This document shows positions 33,701 through 39,629 of a DNA stretch of 45,422 bases, one piece after another (position 1 is the stretch's first letter; each line of letters begins with the position of its first letter). The stretch is from contig JAOPXK010000070.1 in the NCBI GenBank assembly GCA_025965195.1, positions 1 through 45,422 on the forward strand, given 5' to 3'. The stretch is from Marmoricola sp. GTDB lineage: Bacteria > Actinomycetota > Actinomycetes > Propionibacteriales > Nocardioidaceae. The position numbers were made by a program, and so were the translations under genes. The notes under the pieces were generated by a model. The model saw nothing but the letters and a program-made list of their open reading frames with translations. It ran no database searches and was not told the DNA's origin.

Positions 33701-36425
33701 CGCGGTGCTGACGCCTGGTCTGACCGTCACCAAGTCAGCTGACCGCAGCACGGCGACGCCGGGCTCGCAGGTCGCCTACACGATCACGGTCGCCAACACC
33801 GGCGAGACTGCTTACCCGGCTGCCACCGTGACGGACTCGCTCGTCGGCGTGCTGGATGACGCCACCCTCGACAACGATGCCTCGGCCACGATCGGGAGCC
33901 TGACGGTGTCGGGCGCGACGCTGACCTGGACCGGCGCTCTCGCCGCCGGCGACACCACGACCATCACCTACAGCATGACGGTGAACGATCCGGATACCGG
34001 GGAGAAGTCGCTGGTCAACGACGTGGTCTCCGACGCGATCGGCAGCAACTGTCCGACGGGCGGGTCAGCGCCTTCGTGCTCGACGGTGGTCACGGTCCTG
34101 GTGCCGGCGCTCGACGTTGCGGTCACGGCCGACCGCAGCACCACGGTGCCGGGGGCCGATGTCGCCTACACCGTTCGCATCAGCAACATCGGTCAGACCG
34201 ACTACACCGGAGCGAGCGTCACGACCCTGCTCGGCGGCGTACTCGATGATGCGCACTACGCGGGCGGTGCCACCGCGACCCGTGGCGCGGTCTCCTTCAC
34301 GGGTCAGGATCTGGCGTGGACGGGCGACGTCGCGATGGCCGAAACCGTCATCGTCACCTATGTCGTCACTGTCGACGAACCCGACGGCGGAGACCACCTG
34401 CTGGTCACCTCGACGACGTCCTCAGCGCCGGGAAGCAGCTGCGGGAACCCGTCGCCGTGCACCCAGACCGTGACGGTGCTGACCCCGGGTCTCGCGGTCT
34501 CGACGACGGCCGACGCCGCTACTGCAATGCCCGGCGACGACGTCGATTTCACCATCACGGTCACCAACACCGGCCAGACGTCGTACACCGGCACCGTGGT
34601 CAGTTCTGGACTGGCCGACATCCTTGACGATGCAACCTTCGATGGCACCGTGGTCGCATCGTCCGGGGTCGCCAGCTACAACGCTCCCGACATCAGCTGG
34701 ACCGGGACGCTGTCCGTCGGAGCCGCCGCGACCATCACCTACGAAGTCACCGTCCGGGACCCGGATCAAGGTAACAAGGTGCTCTCGGCGACTGTCCTCG
34801 CGCCGGCCCAGGGGAGCACCTGCCAGCAGGGCAGCCACGACCCCGCTTGCGTCGTGACCGTCACGGTGCTGGTCCCGGCCCTGACGATCCGCAAGTCGGC
34901 CGCTGCGCCGACCACGACGCCGGGCGGCACCGTCGGCTACACAATCGTGATCACCAACACCGGTGAGACCGACTACGCGGCAGCCGCCGTCTCCGACTCG
35001 CTCAGCGGGGTGCTCCCCGACGCGGACTACAACGGCGATGCCACGGTGTCAGGCGGAGGGGTGCTGGCCTACGGCGGCTCGACCCTGTCCTGGTCCGGTG
35101 CCCTGCCCATGGGCGCAACCGCGACCATCACCTACTCGATCACCGTGCACGACCCGGATACCGGCGACAAGTTGATGCCCAACTCGGTCGTCTCCACGAC
35201 CCCGGGAAGCACCTGCCCGCCCGGCAGCCAGGCAGCGGCATGCACCACGGTGGTCCAGGTCCTGATCCCCGCGCTCAGCATCGTCAAGACCGCCGACACG
35301 ACGGTGGTCACTGCCGGTCAGGCAGTCCGCTACACGGTGAGGCTGACCAACAACGGCCAGACCGACTACGCGCCGGCAACGTTCACCGACTCACTCGCGG
35401 ACGTCCTCGACGACGCCAGCTACAACGCAGACGCAACCGCCAGCGCCGGAGTCGTCGTGTACGCCGATGGCACCCTCGCCTGGTCAGGCGCGTTGGCCGT
35501 GGGTGCGACCGCCGTCATCAGCTACTCCGTCTCCACCGACTTCCCTGCAACCGGCGATCGCAGTCTGCACAACGCAGTACGTTCGACCTCGCCGGGGGCG
35601 AGCTGTCTCAGTGGCGACGAGGCTGGGTGCGAAACGACCGTCAGCGTCCTGGTGCCGGCCCTCCACATCACCAAGACGGCCGACCTGAGTGAAGTTGTCG
35701 CCGGCGGAGTCCTGCACTACACGATCTCGGCGACGAACGTCGGTGAGGCCGACTACCCATCCGCTGCCCTCAGTGACTCCCTGGCGGGCGTCCTCGACGA
35801 CGCTACCTACAACGGTGACGCGACTGCCACGTCGGGAGTCGTCGGTCTCACCGGCAGCCAGCTCAGCTGGCACGGCGCGCTTCCCAGGGGGGCGACCGTG
35901 ACGATCACCTATTCGGTGAGTGTCCCGGTCACCAGCACGGGCACCTTGACCAATACGGTGACCTCGACAGCGACCGGCAGCACGTGCACAACCGGCGCCG
36001 AGCCCGGTTGCGCGACCACGACGACGATCGCGGAGCGCACGCTCACTCTGAGCGGCCTCACCTCCTCGTTCACGCTGACGGGGCTGCCGGGCAGCACCAT
36101 CACCTCCGATGGGGCGGTCGGGATGACCGTCACGACGAATGATCCGGGCGGGTACGCCGTGACCGTCCAGGCGGAGACCCCATCGCTGGTCGCCTTGCAC
36201 CCGAACAACTCGGCCGTGATCGGCATCGACCAGCTGCGCGTTCGCGAGAGCTCGGGGTCGGTCTTCGAGCCGTTGTCGAACCTGAACGCCCTGGTCGTCC
36301 ACCAACAGAGTGCCGCGTCCGCGCCGCACGGCGACGCAGTGAGCAACGACTACCAGATCCACATCCCGTTCGTTCCCTCAGACACCTACGAGGGCACGCT
36401 GGACTACATCGTCAGCGCGCAGTAG
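24738..36425 (+). CDS. Giant secreted lectin/FN3/Ig/DUF11-repeat surface protein (3895 aa)
   Basis: The signal peptide spans 1-48. Domains in order are: L-type lectin-like (about 50-355; SADGIAFMLAAV, YLGIGLDVFGNF, LAFGFVGSTGSVTDVHEISD); a DUF11-like segment (360-480); an IPT/TIG-like segment (490-595); two FN3 domains (595-780); three putative-Ig (He_PIG) domains of the WSVSAGSLPAGLTL type (780-1042); 21 DUF11-type repeats of about 130 residues (1043-3765); and a C-terminal WxL-like domain (3766-3895) shared with the small protein. There is no LPxTG motif and no C-terminal membrane helix, so anchoring probably uses the last domain. GTG 24750 is an alternative start. Likely a long adhesive fibre. 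Confidence 0.9.
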   Translation: MPAPVTEIANRTVRRSWSQRPAVVLVVSLSLMVALAAAFVPAVPASAAGIGTILFQNAFNDRTVDGTGTVTVPTPSSGPNTACLTASGNSATLPLLSCSGLIDSQGSGKLRLTSSTINQVGGVFGQNSFPTSNGLDVTFKSYQWGGNSADGIAFMLAAVDPANPVAPTTMGPSGGSLGYSRAGSVKGLTNGYLGIGLDVFGNFSSNSYSGTGCTNPANISVQAAGSVVVRGPGSGTVGYCGLNTTSDGTIGTKLILRAATRAASVVPVQVLINPTLASFTSETGVSVAAGTYKVVVTPVGQPTKTLTGTLPTVSTGLYPSASWLDANGVPKQLAFGFVGSTGSVTDVHEISDVKVLTFNPVPQLGVSAVSYSAASSQPGDPVTYKVTADVLAGADETSPISVTETMPIGTVPVGAYGTGWACQAPVGRTVTCTTTGSSFVHGTTLPVINVVGIVTGANVSATFIQSNSSAQASSTDAGPGSDMATTAGTLPTTPTGISLLPTIGAIGGGASTVLTGANISAATAVEIGTAAEQQAGTPVTLLPCSGGTPAAGCFTQAGNTITVSSWPARSSAATVTVTVVTSGVAAAANYVYADKPASPVTPTATAGITSATVTWVTPASNGSPLTSYVITPYLGGVAQTPHSFDTTTTTRTLSGLTAGGAYTFTVSAVNAYGTSTASAASATVIPYALPGTPTITAVSAGTQAATLTWNSPSTNGSAITGYVITPYIGTVAQTAQTFTGSATTRTVTGLVAGTSYTFTVAAQNAAGTGPASAKSTAVIPNVSPSLTFTAPPSGEIGVPYSRQLTVTNGTSPFAWSVSAGTLPDGLTLNAATGLLSGTPTVSGTFGFTVQVTDASGQTATKAVTLVVAASPALTVAVPDGEVGISYSQQPTLTGGTGPFTWSVSAGSLPAGLTLSSTTGLLSGTPTASGPYPMTIQVVDSFNQVASKTVSLVIVARPAFGATTPATGQVGVPYSNTFNVTGGSLPLVWSIAAGSLPAGLSLNSATGVVSGTPTTTGSSPLTLSVIDANGQSASRSVTLTIAAGPLVIVKSANVSSTAPGSVVAYTISVTNTGSTAWTGANLSDPLTGVLDDAVYNANATASSGTMSYSSSTLGWTGNIAAGASVTITYSVTVNALDTGNKVLSNTVTSTTLGANCASGSGDARCSATVTVAGLGIVKTADVTTVTPGGHVDYTITVANTGQSAYLGATLTDSLTGVLDDASYDADGSATSGSVSYTGSAVTWTGNLAVGATATITYSVTITDPDAGNRSLTGTIVSPSAGSSCPGGSPAPSCTVVVTVLVPALSITNTSAVSSATPGDNVAYTVTVANTGQTAYVGTNVSVALTDALDDSTYDNDFTATAGSVSYNATTQVLTWTGNLPVGGTVTITGSVTVHSPDPGDKTMTTVATSTAAGSTCPVDGSNPACTSTVLVKIPALSISTSATAGTTTPGSIVHYTLSITNSGQTPYVAAAVTDALAGALDDATYNGDAVTTAGAVSVSGTNLAWAGDLLVGATVTVSYSLTVRSPDTGDLALNTRATSTAVGNNCPAASTDSRCTSSVTVLLPGLSIVDSVDATTTTPGGEVVYSVTATNTGQTTYNNVELVLDFRGAVDDATYNNDATTTSGSQVSNGDGTATWTVTLAPGATATSTMSATVDSPPEGDKSLQTSVVSDAPGSTCPTGSASAACHTTVPVLIPGLTITKTADTSTVTPGGTVHYTVSVVNNGETTFTAAQFDDDLGHVLIDSVYNGDATATTGSLSYNASVLSWSGSLAPGASSTITYSVTVRDPDPGDKAFSNTVVSSSAGNNCSSGSTDPRCTVSVNVLVPALTITKTANAATTTPGAVVQYGIDVTNTGATTFSAASITDSLAGVLDDADYNADAATDSGTLVWSGSTLTWTGALSPGQHVHITYSVTVHAADGGDNLVSDTVTSGASGNNCPVDSADPRCTTVVPVARLVLSQSYPSPFTTPGSLLHLTATFTNTGQVPYTGISVASPSADTIDDAIPAGDQVASSGTVVLGATAITWTGSIPVGGVVTITGTLTVKDPATGNKVITGTLVSAASGNNCAPGSTDSRCTAIVAVRVPQLSISKVVSTTDAMPGDSVGYTITVHNSGETAYTGAAVTDSLAGVLNDASYNGDATASIGAVSYASSTLSWTGDLDVGDTATITYSVTADDPSLGDKSMANRVESTTVGSTCPPASSNPNCQTTVNVLTPSLTIVKTANLANATLGSTVGYTVTATNTGQTTYSTAAFTDSLAGVLDDATYDTDAASTTGTVGYVDGVLSWSGVLVPGESATVSYSVTIKNPASGDAEMTNTVVSTTKGSNCASGSTDSRCTATVDVTDAVSLTFTKTADVASTVAGATVNYMITVVNSTNSPIASAEFTDPLAGILDDATYNGDARATSGALSYTAPDLAWSGTIGAGSTVTVTYSVTVHALATGDQILEGAVSSSSLPTSDNCTAGSDDPRCASTVAVAGLLIEQHADSSTTSPGSVVHLTETFTNTGKVPYLGISVVSPRSDTSDDTITTGDQVASSGTLVRTATAVTWTGDIPVGGTVTSTRSLVVQNPDTGNKIITATLSSSASGNNCPIGGTDPVCTFRVDVQVPELTISKTASTTAVVPGGTVGYTIVVHNTGEMPYTGAAISDSLAGVLDDATYNADATATSGAVSYTSSTLEWAGDLAVGASTTIVYSVSVRSPAVGDKTMVNQVESTTVGSTCPPASGNTACRATVAVLTPLLTFTSVASAATTVPGATISYTLTARNTGQTAYPSATFVVPLGGVLDDATYDGNVTATTGTADVTAGTLTWTGGLGTGAVVTIAYTVTVIDSPTGDHELDQTITSTEQGNNCRVGGTDPRCTTSVLIAGLQISNSADAAETEPTAVVRNTVVLTNTGKVPYVGISVDDSFVGSLDDATYNGDAVATAGSLVLVAGSGHVVWTGDVPVGASVTVTGSLTVNNPDAGDQTMTTLVGTDASASNCPTAAPGADCLSSVAVLTPGLTVTKSADRSTATPGSQVAYTITVANTGETAYPAATVTDSLVGVLDDATLDNDASATIGSLTVSGATLTWTGALAAGDTTTITYSMTVNDPDTGEKSLVNDVVSDAIGSNCPTGGSAPSCSTVVTVLVPALDVAVTADRSTTVPGADVAYTVRISNIGQTDYTGASVTTLLGGVLDDAHYAGGATATRGAVSFTGQDLAWTGDVAMAETVIVTYVVTVDEPDGGDHLLVTSTTSSAPGSSCGNPSPCTQTVTVLTPGLAVSTTADAATAMPGDDVDFTITVTNTGQTSYTGTVVSSGLADILDDATFDGTVVASSGVASYNAPDISWTGTLSVGAAATITYEVTVRDPDQGNKVLSATVLAPAQGSTCQQGSHDPACVVTVTVLVPALTIRKSAAAPTTTPGGTVGYTIVITNTGETDYAAAAVSDSLSGVLPDADYNGDATVSGGGVLAYGGSTLSWSGALPMGATATITYSITVHDPDTGDKLMPNSVVSTTPGSTCPPGSQAAACTTVVQVLIPALSIVKTADTTVVTAGQAVRYTVRLTNNGQTDYAPATFTDSLADVLDDASYNADATASAGVVVYADGTLAWSGALAVGATAVISYSVSTDFPATGDRSLHNAVRSTSPGASCLSGDEAGCETTVSVLVPALHITKTADLSEVVAGGVLHYTISATNVGEADYPSAALSDSLAGVLDDATYNGDATATSGVVGLTGSQLSWHGALPRGATVTITYSVSVPVTSTGTLTNTVTSTATGSTCTTGAEPGCATTTTIAERTLTLSGLTSSFTLTGLPGSTITSDGAVGMTVTTNDPGGYAVTVQAETPSLVALHPNNSAVIGIDQLRVRESSGSVFEPLSNLNALVVHQQSAASAPHGDAVSNDYQIHIPFVPSDTYEGTLDYIVSAQ
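27864..36032 (+). repeat. 21 tandem DUF11-type coding repeats
   Basis: The repeats average about 389 bp (130 residues). Each runs from a 'LTITKTAD...TTPGxxVxYTITVTNTGQT' opening through 'DSLAGVLDDATYNGDATATSG' and 'LxWTGxLxVGxxxTITYSVTV' to a closing 'GNNCPxGSxDPRC'. All 21 end with a Cys pair separated by about 6-10 residues, probably a disulphide in each repeat. Repeats are clearly diverged, so this is an old array rather than a recent expansion. Repeats 8 and 12 are variants opening with 'LHLTxTFTNTGKVPY'. Confidence 0.9.
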
Positions 36426-36477
36426 CAGAATCCAGCGAACTCGGGACACCCTCGGGCGCTGTACAAGAGGAGAGCTC

Positions 36478-37140
36478 ATGAGCATCGACGGACGGCGAGC
36501 ACCCTCGCTGCTGCACGCGCTGATCGTGACGATGCTCGCGTGTGCGTGTGTGCTGATGCCCTTGGCAGCCACCGCGGCAGCGTCCTCCGTCGGCGCTGCC
36601 GCGTCACCGGCCCAGCTGAGCATCGCGATCGACAACGGCCGCACCGCCGTTCGGGTGGGAGACAAGCTGACCTACCGCATCACCGTGCAAAACCTCGGTC
36701 AGCACCGGATCGCCGGACTACGAGTCACGCAGAGCCTGCCACCAGGACTCATTTTCGGTTCGGCGGACTCGCGAGGGGTTTCGAAGGCGGGACAGGTGAG
36801 CTGGCGACTCGATCTCAAGGCCGGCGCCAAAGCCACCGTGGAGACAACCATGGCGGTCTCGAAGACCCCGGACACGCTGTTGCGGCTCGCCTCCGTGGCT
36901 TGCGCGTCGATTTCTGCCAAGGGCTCGCCGAACGTCTGCGCAGCGGACTCGGACCAACTTCCAGCCGGCGCCTCGGCAGCAGCCAAAACTGCCGCCAAGG
37001 CGGGCGGAGGCAGCATCTCGGCCGGGAGCCTCGCCCTGTGGCTCGGCCTCGGCCTCGTCCTGGTGCTGGGTGCCGGGGCGGTCGTCTTCGCGCGACGCAC
37101 CAGTCCCGCACCGGCCAGGAAGAACAAGCGGGACCGCTGA
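36478..37140 (+). CDS. Membrane-anchored single-DUF11 protein
   Basis: This 220-residue protein starts at ATG 36478 with GAGGAG upstream. A signal peptide is followed by one DUF11-like domain (about 45-125: LSIAIDNGRTAVRVGDKLTY, ITVQNLGQHRIAGLRVTQSL, PPGLIF). An Ala/Gly linker, one transmembrane helix (LALWLGLGLVLVLGAGAVVF) and a basic tail ending RKNKRDR follow. It lies 52 bp after the giant and is the fourth gene of the surface operon. It may tether or guide the repeat protein at the membrane; this is inferred from the shared domain type. Confidence 0.82.
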   Translation: MSIDGRRAPSLLHALIVTMLACACVLMPLAATAAASSVGAAASPAQLSIAIDNGRTAVRVGDKLTYRITVQNLGQHRIAGLRVTQSLPPGLIFGSADSRGVSKAGQVSWRLDLKAGAKATVETTMAVSKTPDTLLRLASVACASISAKGSPNVCAADSDQLPAGASAAAKTAAKAGGGSISAGSLALWLGLGLVLVLGAGAVVFARRTSPAPARKNKRDR

Positions 37141-37213
37141 GCCGGACCTTTGACAGCGTTCGCGGCTACGACCACACCGTCAGCGGCGACCCGGTCTGCG
37201 CCGAGCGCACCGG

Positions 37214-38758
37214 TCAGCCGAGTGCGTCGGCGACGTCCGAGGGAAGTCCGGCGTGCTGCTTCATGTACTCACGACGTTCTGCCCGGAGCTGTCGTACGGC
37301 GTTGGCGTATTCCTCGCTCCGGCCGAGGCGGGCGTACAGGGTGCTCGGAAGCAGCAGCTCGGGGTCGTCGAAACCGGGGACGGAAGCCGCGACCAGGTAA
37401 CCGAAGTCGGGGTCTTCGGTCCAGTCGATGGTGCCTTCGGCGATGCCCTTCACGATGGCCGAGGTGTGCGGGATCTTCACCTTCTTCGATCCTTCGACGT
37501 CGTCTCCACCACCGACGCGGCCGGTGTTGAGGACGTAGACCGCGAAGTCCTCGCCGATCGAGTTGATCATCTCCGCCAACCGGTTGCCCTGCTGGTAGTC
37601 GTGCCCCATGAAGAAGGGGTTCGTGCCAGGCACCCGAAGGAACAGTCCGGCTTCGGCAGCGCCGCCGGCCGAGGTGCCCTTGGTCTCGCCGAGCATGTAG
37701 TAGGCAACGGCCTGCTCGACGGACGCCATCTTCGCGACGGCAGGGACGATCGACTCGTTGCGGTTGAGGATGAGCAGGAAGTCGGCCTTGCCGAGGGCTC
37801 GCGGGTCGTGGTGCGGGATCTCCGAGAGTGAGAACGTGCCACGACCGTTGGCGGTGTAGGAGTCGTCGAGGAAGTCGACCTTTCCCTCGGCGCTGACCGC
37901 GACGTTCTCCAGCCAGCCCGAGGGCTTGGCCAGTGCTCCATAGATCGTTGGCTCGTACGTCGGGTCGAGGCCGATGGTCTTCGCGAAGCAGCCGTTCTCG
38001 GTGGCGAAGCAGTCGCCACCCTTGACCAGCGCGACGATGTCGTCCTGGGCGGGCAACGAGTCGTTCTGACGGGTGAAGGTAGTAGTCGTCTTTCCGGTGC
38101 CCGAGAGGCCCACGATCAAGGCGGTCTTGTCGCCGTCAGGAGTCGGGATCACCTTCGCGCCGGCATGCATCGCGAGCGCGCCCTGCTGGTAGGCCCACTC
38201 CATCCACATCCGGAGGCCGCCCATCTTGGACTCACCGAAGTAGTCGATGTTGAACACCCGGGTCACCCAGTTGTCGAGGTCGATGGTGACGAGGCGCTCG
38301 TCCGGGAAGCCGTCGGCCGGACAGGTCGGGGTGTAGATGACGGTCAGGGCGTCCTCCTCACGCCAGGCGTCGTCCTTGGGGAAGTACAGCTGCTGCTGCA
38401 TCGCCGGAAGATTTGCTCCGGCGGTCTCGACGTACAACCTCGCGGCCCGGCGCAGAGGCGAGTTCTCCGGCCCGATGTAGCCCTCGATGAGGATCATCTC
38501 CTTCTCCGCGATCCAGGCCTCCTGGATGCGCTCGAGGGCGGCGTACTCATCCCTGGGCATCGTCGGCTTCGTCGTCCGGGAAGGGTCATCGGTGACGATG
38601 AAGGTCGAGCCGGCGGAGCGAGAAGTGACCCGCGCCTTCACGTGCCAGTTGCCGAACTCGGTGAGCTGCGCGTTCGGCATCTCGGCGACCAGCTGCTTGA
38701 GGTCCTCCTGGGTCGGGTTGACCTCGACGGACTTCGCAACAGGGAGTTGAGTGGACAT
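37214..38758 (-). CDS. pckA: ATP-type phosphoenolpyruvate carboxykinase-like enzyme
   Basis: This 514-residue cytoplasmic enzyme converts oxaloacetate and ATP to PEP, CO2 and ADP. It carries the kinase-1a P-loop GLSGTGKTTTT at 217-227, then DCFATENGCFAKTIGLDPTYEP and the NRNESIVPAVAKM region. The family's usual HCSAN-like stretch is replaced by MHAGAKVIPTPDGD, so it is a divergent member. Actinobacteria more often carry the GTP-type enzyme. It converges with the surface operon across a 73-bp gap. Confidence 0.85.
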   Translation of the reverse strand: MSTQLPVAKSVEVNPTQEDLKQLVAEMPNAQLTEFGNWHVKARVTSRSAGSTFIVTDDPSRTTKPTMPRDEYAALERIQEAWIAEKEMILIEGYIGPENSPLRRAARLYVETAGANLPAMQQQLYFPKDDAWREEDALTVIYTPTCPADGFPDERLVTIDLDNWVTRVFNIDYFGESKMGGLRMWMEWAYQQGALAMHAGAKVIPTPDGDKTALIVGLSGTGKTTTTFTRQNDSLPAQDDIVALVKGGDCFATENGCFAKTIGLDPTYEPTIYGALAKPSGWLENVAVSAEGKVDFLDDSYTANGRGTFSLSEIPHHDPRALGKADFLLILNRNESIVPAVAKMASVEQAVAYYMLGETKGTSAGGAAEAGLFLRVPGTNPFFMGHDYQQGNRLAEMINSIGEDFAVYVLNTGRVGGGDDVEGSKKVKIPHTSAIVKGIAEGTIDWTEDPDFGYLVAASVPGFDDPELLLPSTLYARLGRSEEYANAVRQLRAERREYMKQHAGLPSDVADALG

Positions 38759-38781
38759 GAGGATTCCTCTCGAGCGGAGAT

Positions 38782-39228
38782 TCAGGCGGATGGGCGGGCC
38801 GCGCCCTCGGGTTCAGCAATGGATGCCGCGCGGAGGATCGCGCGAAGGTCGATCCCTGGTCTCTTGACCACGAAGGCAGCTGCGCCGGCTTCGATGGCAG
38901 CGCTTGCGGCGACCTCATCCTCGAAACGGGAGAGGACCACGATCTTCATACCAGGCTCGATTGCCTTGAAGTACGTACACAGCCCGTTCTTCCTGGCGCT
39001 CAGCTGACGCTCCAGAACGAGGACGTCGACGCCGATCTTGGGGACCAGCTCGGCGGCCGCGGCGACGCAGCCGGATTCGCCGACCAGGTTGACGCCTGGG
39101 TCCGGCTCGAGGAGCTCGCGCATCCGTTGACGTACTCCGATGTGCTCCGCGACCAGGAAGACCCGAAGCCGGTGGTCCGGCGTCCCGGTCTCCGAAGTAC
39201 TGCGCAACGTCATCGACATGTTGGCCAT
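38782..39228 (-). CDS. Stand-alone degenerate receiver protein (pseudo-response regulator)
   Basis: This 148-residue receiver-like fold has no output domain. Compared with the DevR-like regulator in this window, VYLLDDHEVVRR becomes VFLVAEHIGVRQ, the phospho-acceptor region VLDGRLPDG becomes VLERQLSAR (Asp to Glu at 73), Thr becomes Ser 100, and the conserved Lys is kept (122). It therefore probably cannot be phosphorylated normally; Glu may mimic the phosphorylated state. ATG 39219 is an alternative start. It is divergent from the ArsR gene and shares the operator at 39232-39267. Confidence 0.75.
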   Translation of the reverse strand: MANMSMTLRSTSETGTPDHRLRVFLVAEHIGVRQRMRELLEPDPGVNLVGESGCVAAAAELVPKIGVDVLVLERQLSARKNGLCTYFKAIEPGMKIVVLSRFEDEVAASAAIEAGAAAFVVKRPGIDLRAILRAASIAEPEGAARPSA

Positions 39229-39231
39229 CGT

Positions 39232-39267
39232 ACTTGATAAAATGAAGTATTCTTCAATTCATCAAGT
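39232..39267. promoter_or_regulatory. Concentric palindrome, ArsR/SmtB-type operator
   Basis: Outer arms ACTTGAT/ATCAAGT (39232-39238, 39261-39267) and inner arms TGAAG/CTTCA (39243-39247, 39252-39256) share one centre. By hand 15 of 18 base pairs match. The inner part is TGAA-N6-TTCA, the core of SmtB/ArsR 12-2-12 operators. It is strikingly AT-rich for this genome and lies just before the ArsR ribosome site. Confidence 0.7.
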
Positions 39268-39278
39268 TGGAGGTTGAC

Positions 39279-39629
39279 ATGCCCGTCCCGCTGTACCAGG
39301 TCAAGGCCGAGTTCTTTCGCACGCTCGGACACCCCGCACGGATCCGGGTGCTCGAACTGCTGTCGGAGGGCGACCAGCCCGTCCATCAGCTGCTGGCATC
39401 GATCTCGATCGAAGCGAGCAACCTCTCCCAGCAGCTCTCCGTGCTGCGCAAGGCCGGTCTGGTCGGTCAGCGCAGGGAGGGCTCGCAGGTGATCTACTCC
39501 CTGGCGATCCCCGAAGTGCGTGACCTGTTGCTGGCTGCGCGGATCATCTTGACCACGAAGCACGGTGAACCTGTCGAACTGGTGGATGAACTGAGTCGCC
39601 AGTCCGTGGGCTCCGTCGGCTCGGAGTGA
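39279..39629 (+). CDS. ArsR-family winged-helix regulator
   Basis: This 116-residue protein starts at ATG 39279 with GGAGG 5 nt upstream, in preference to TTG 39267. The winged helix-turn-helix is at about 10-80 (FFRTLGHPARIRVLELLSEG, SIEASNLSQQLSVLRKAGLV, REGSQVIYSLA). No Cys is present, so the classic ArsR metal site is missing; it may sense something other than thiophilic metals. Its stop overlaps the start of the SulP transporter gene (GTGA), so it likely controls sulphate or bicarbonate-type anion uptake. Confidence 0.88.
   Translation: MPVPLYQVKAEFFRTLGHPARIRVLELLSEGDQPVHQLLASISIEASNLSQQLSVLRKAGLVGQRREGSQVIYSLAIPEVRDLLLAARIILTTKHGEPVELVDELSRQSVGSVGSE

Noticed and set aside
24738-36425. 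Many long antiparallel open frames inside the giant gene, some over 300 codons
   Set aside because: They are Arg/Gly/Asp-rich shadow readings of high-GC repeats, repeat with the same period as the plus-strand gene, and have no family features.
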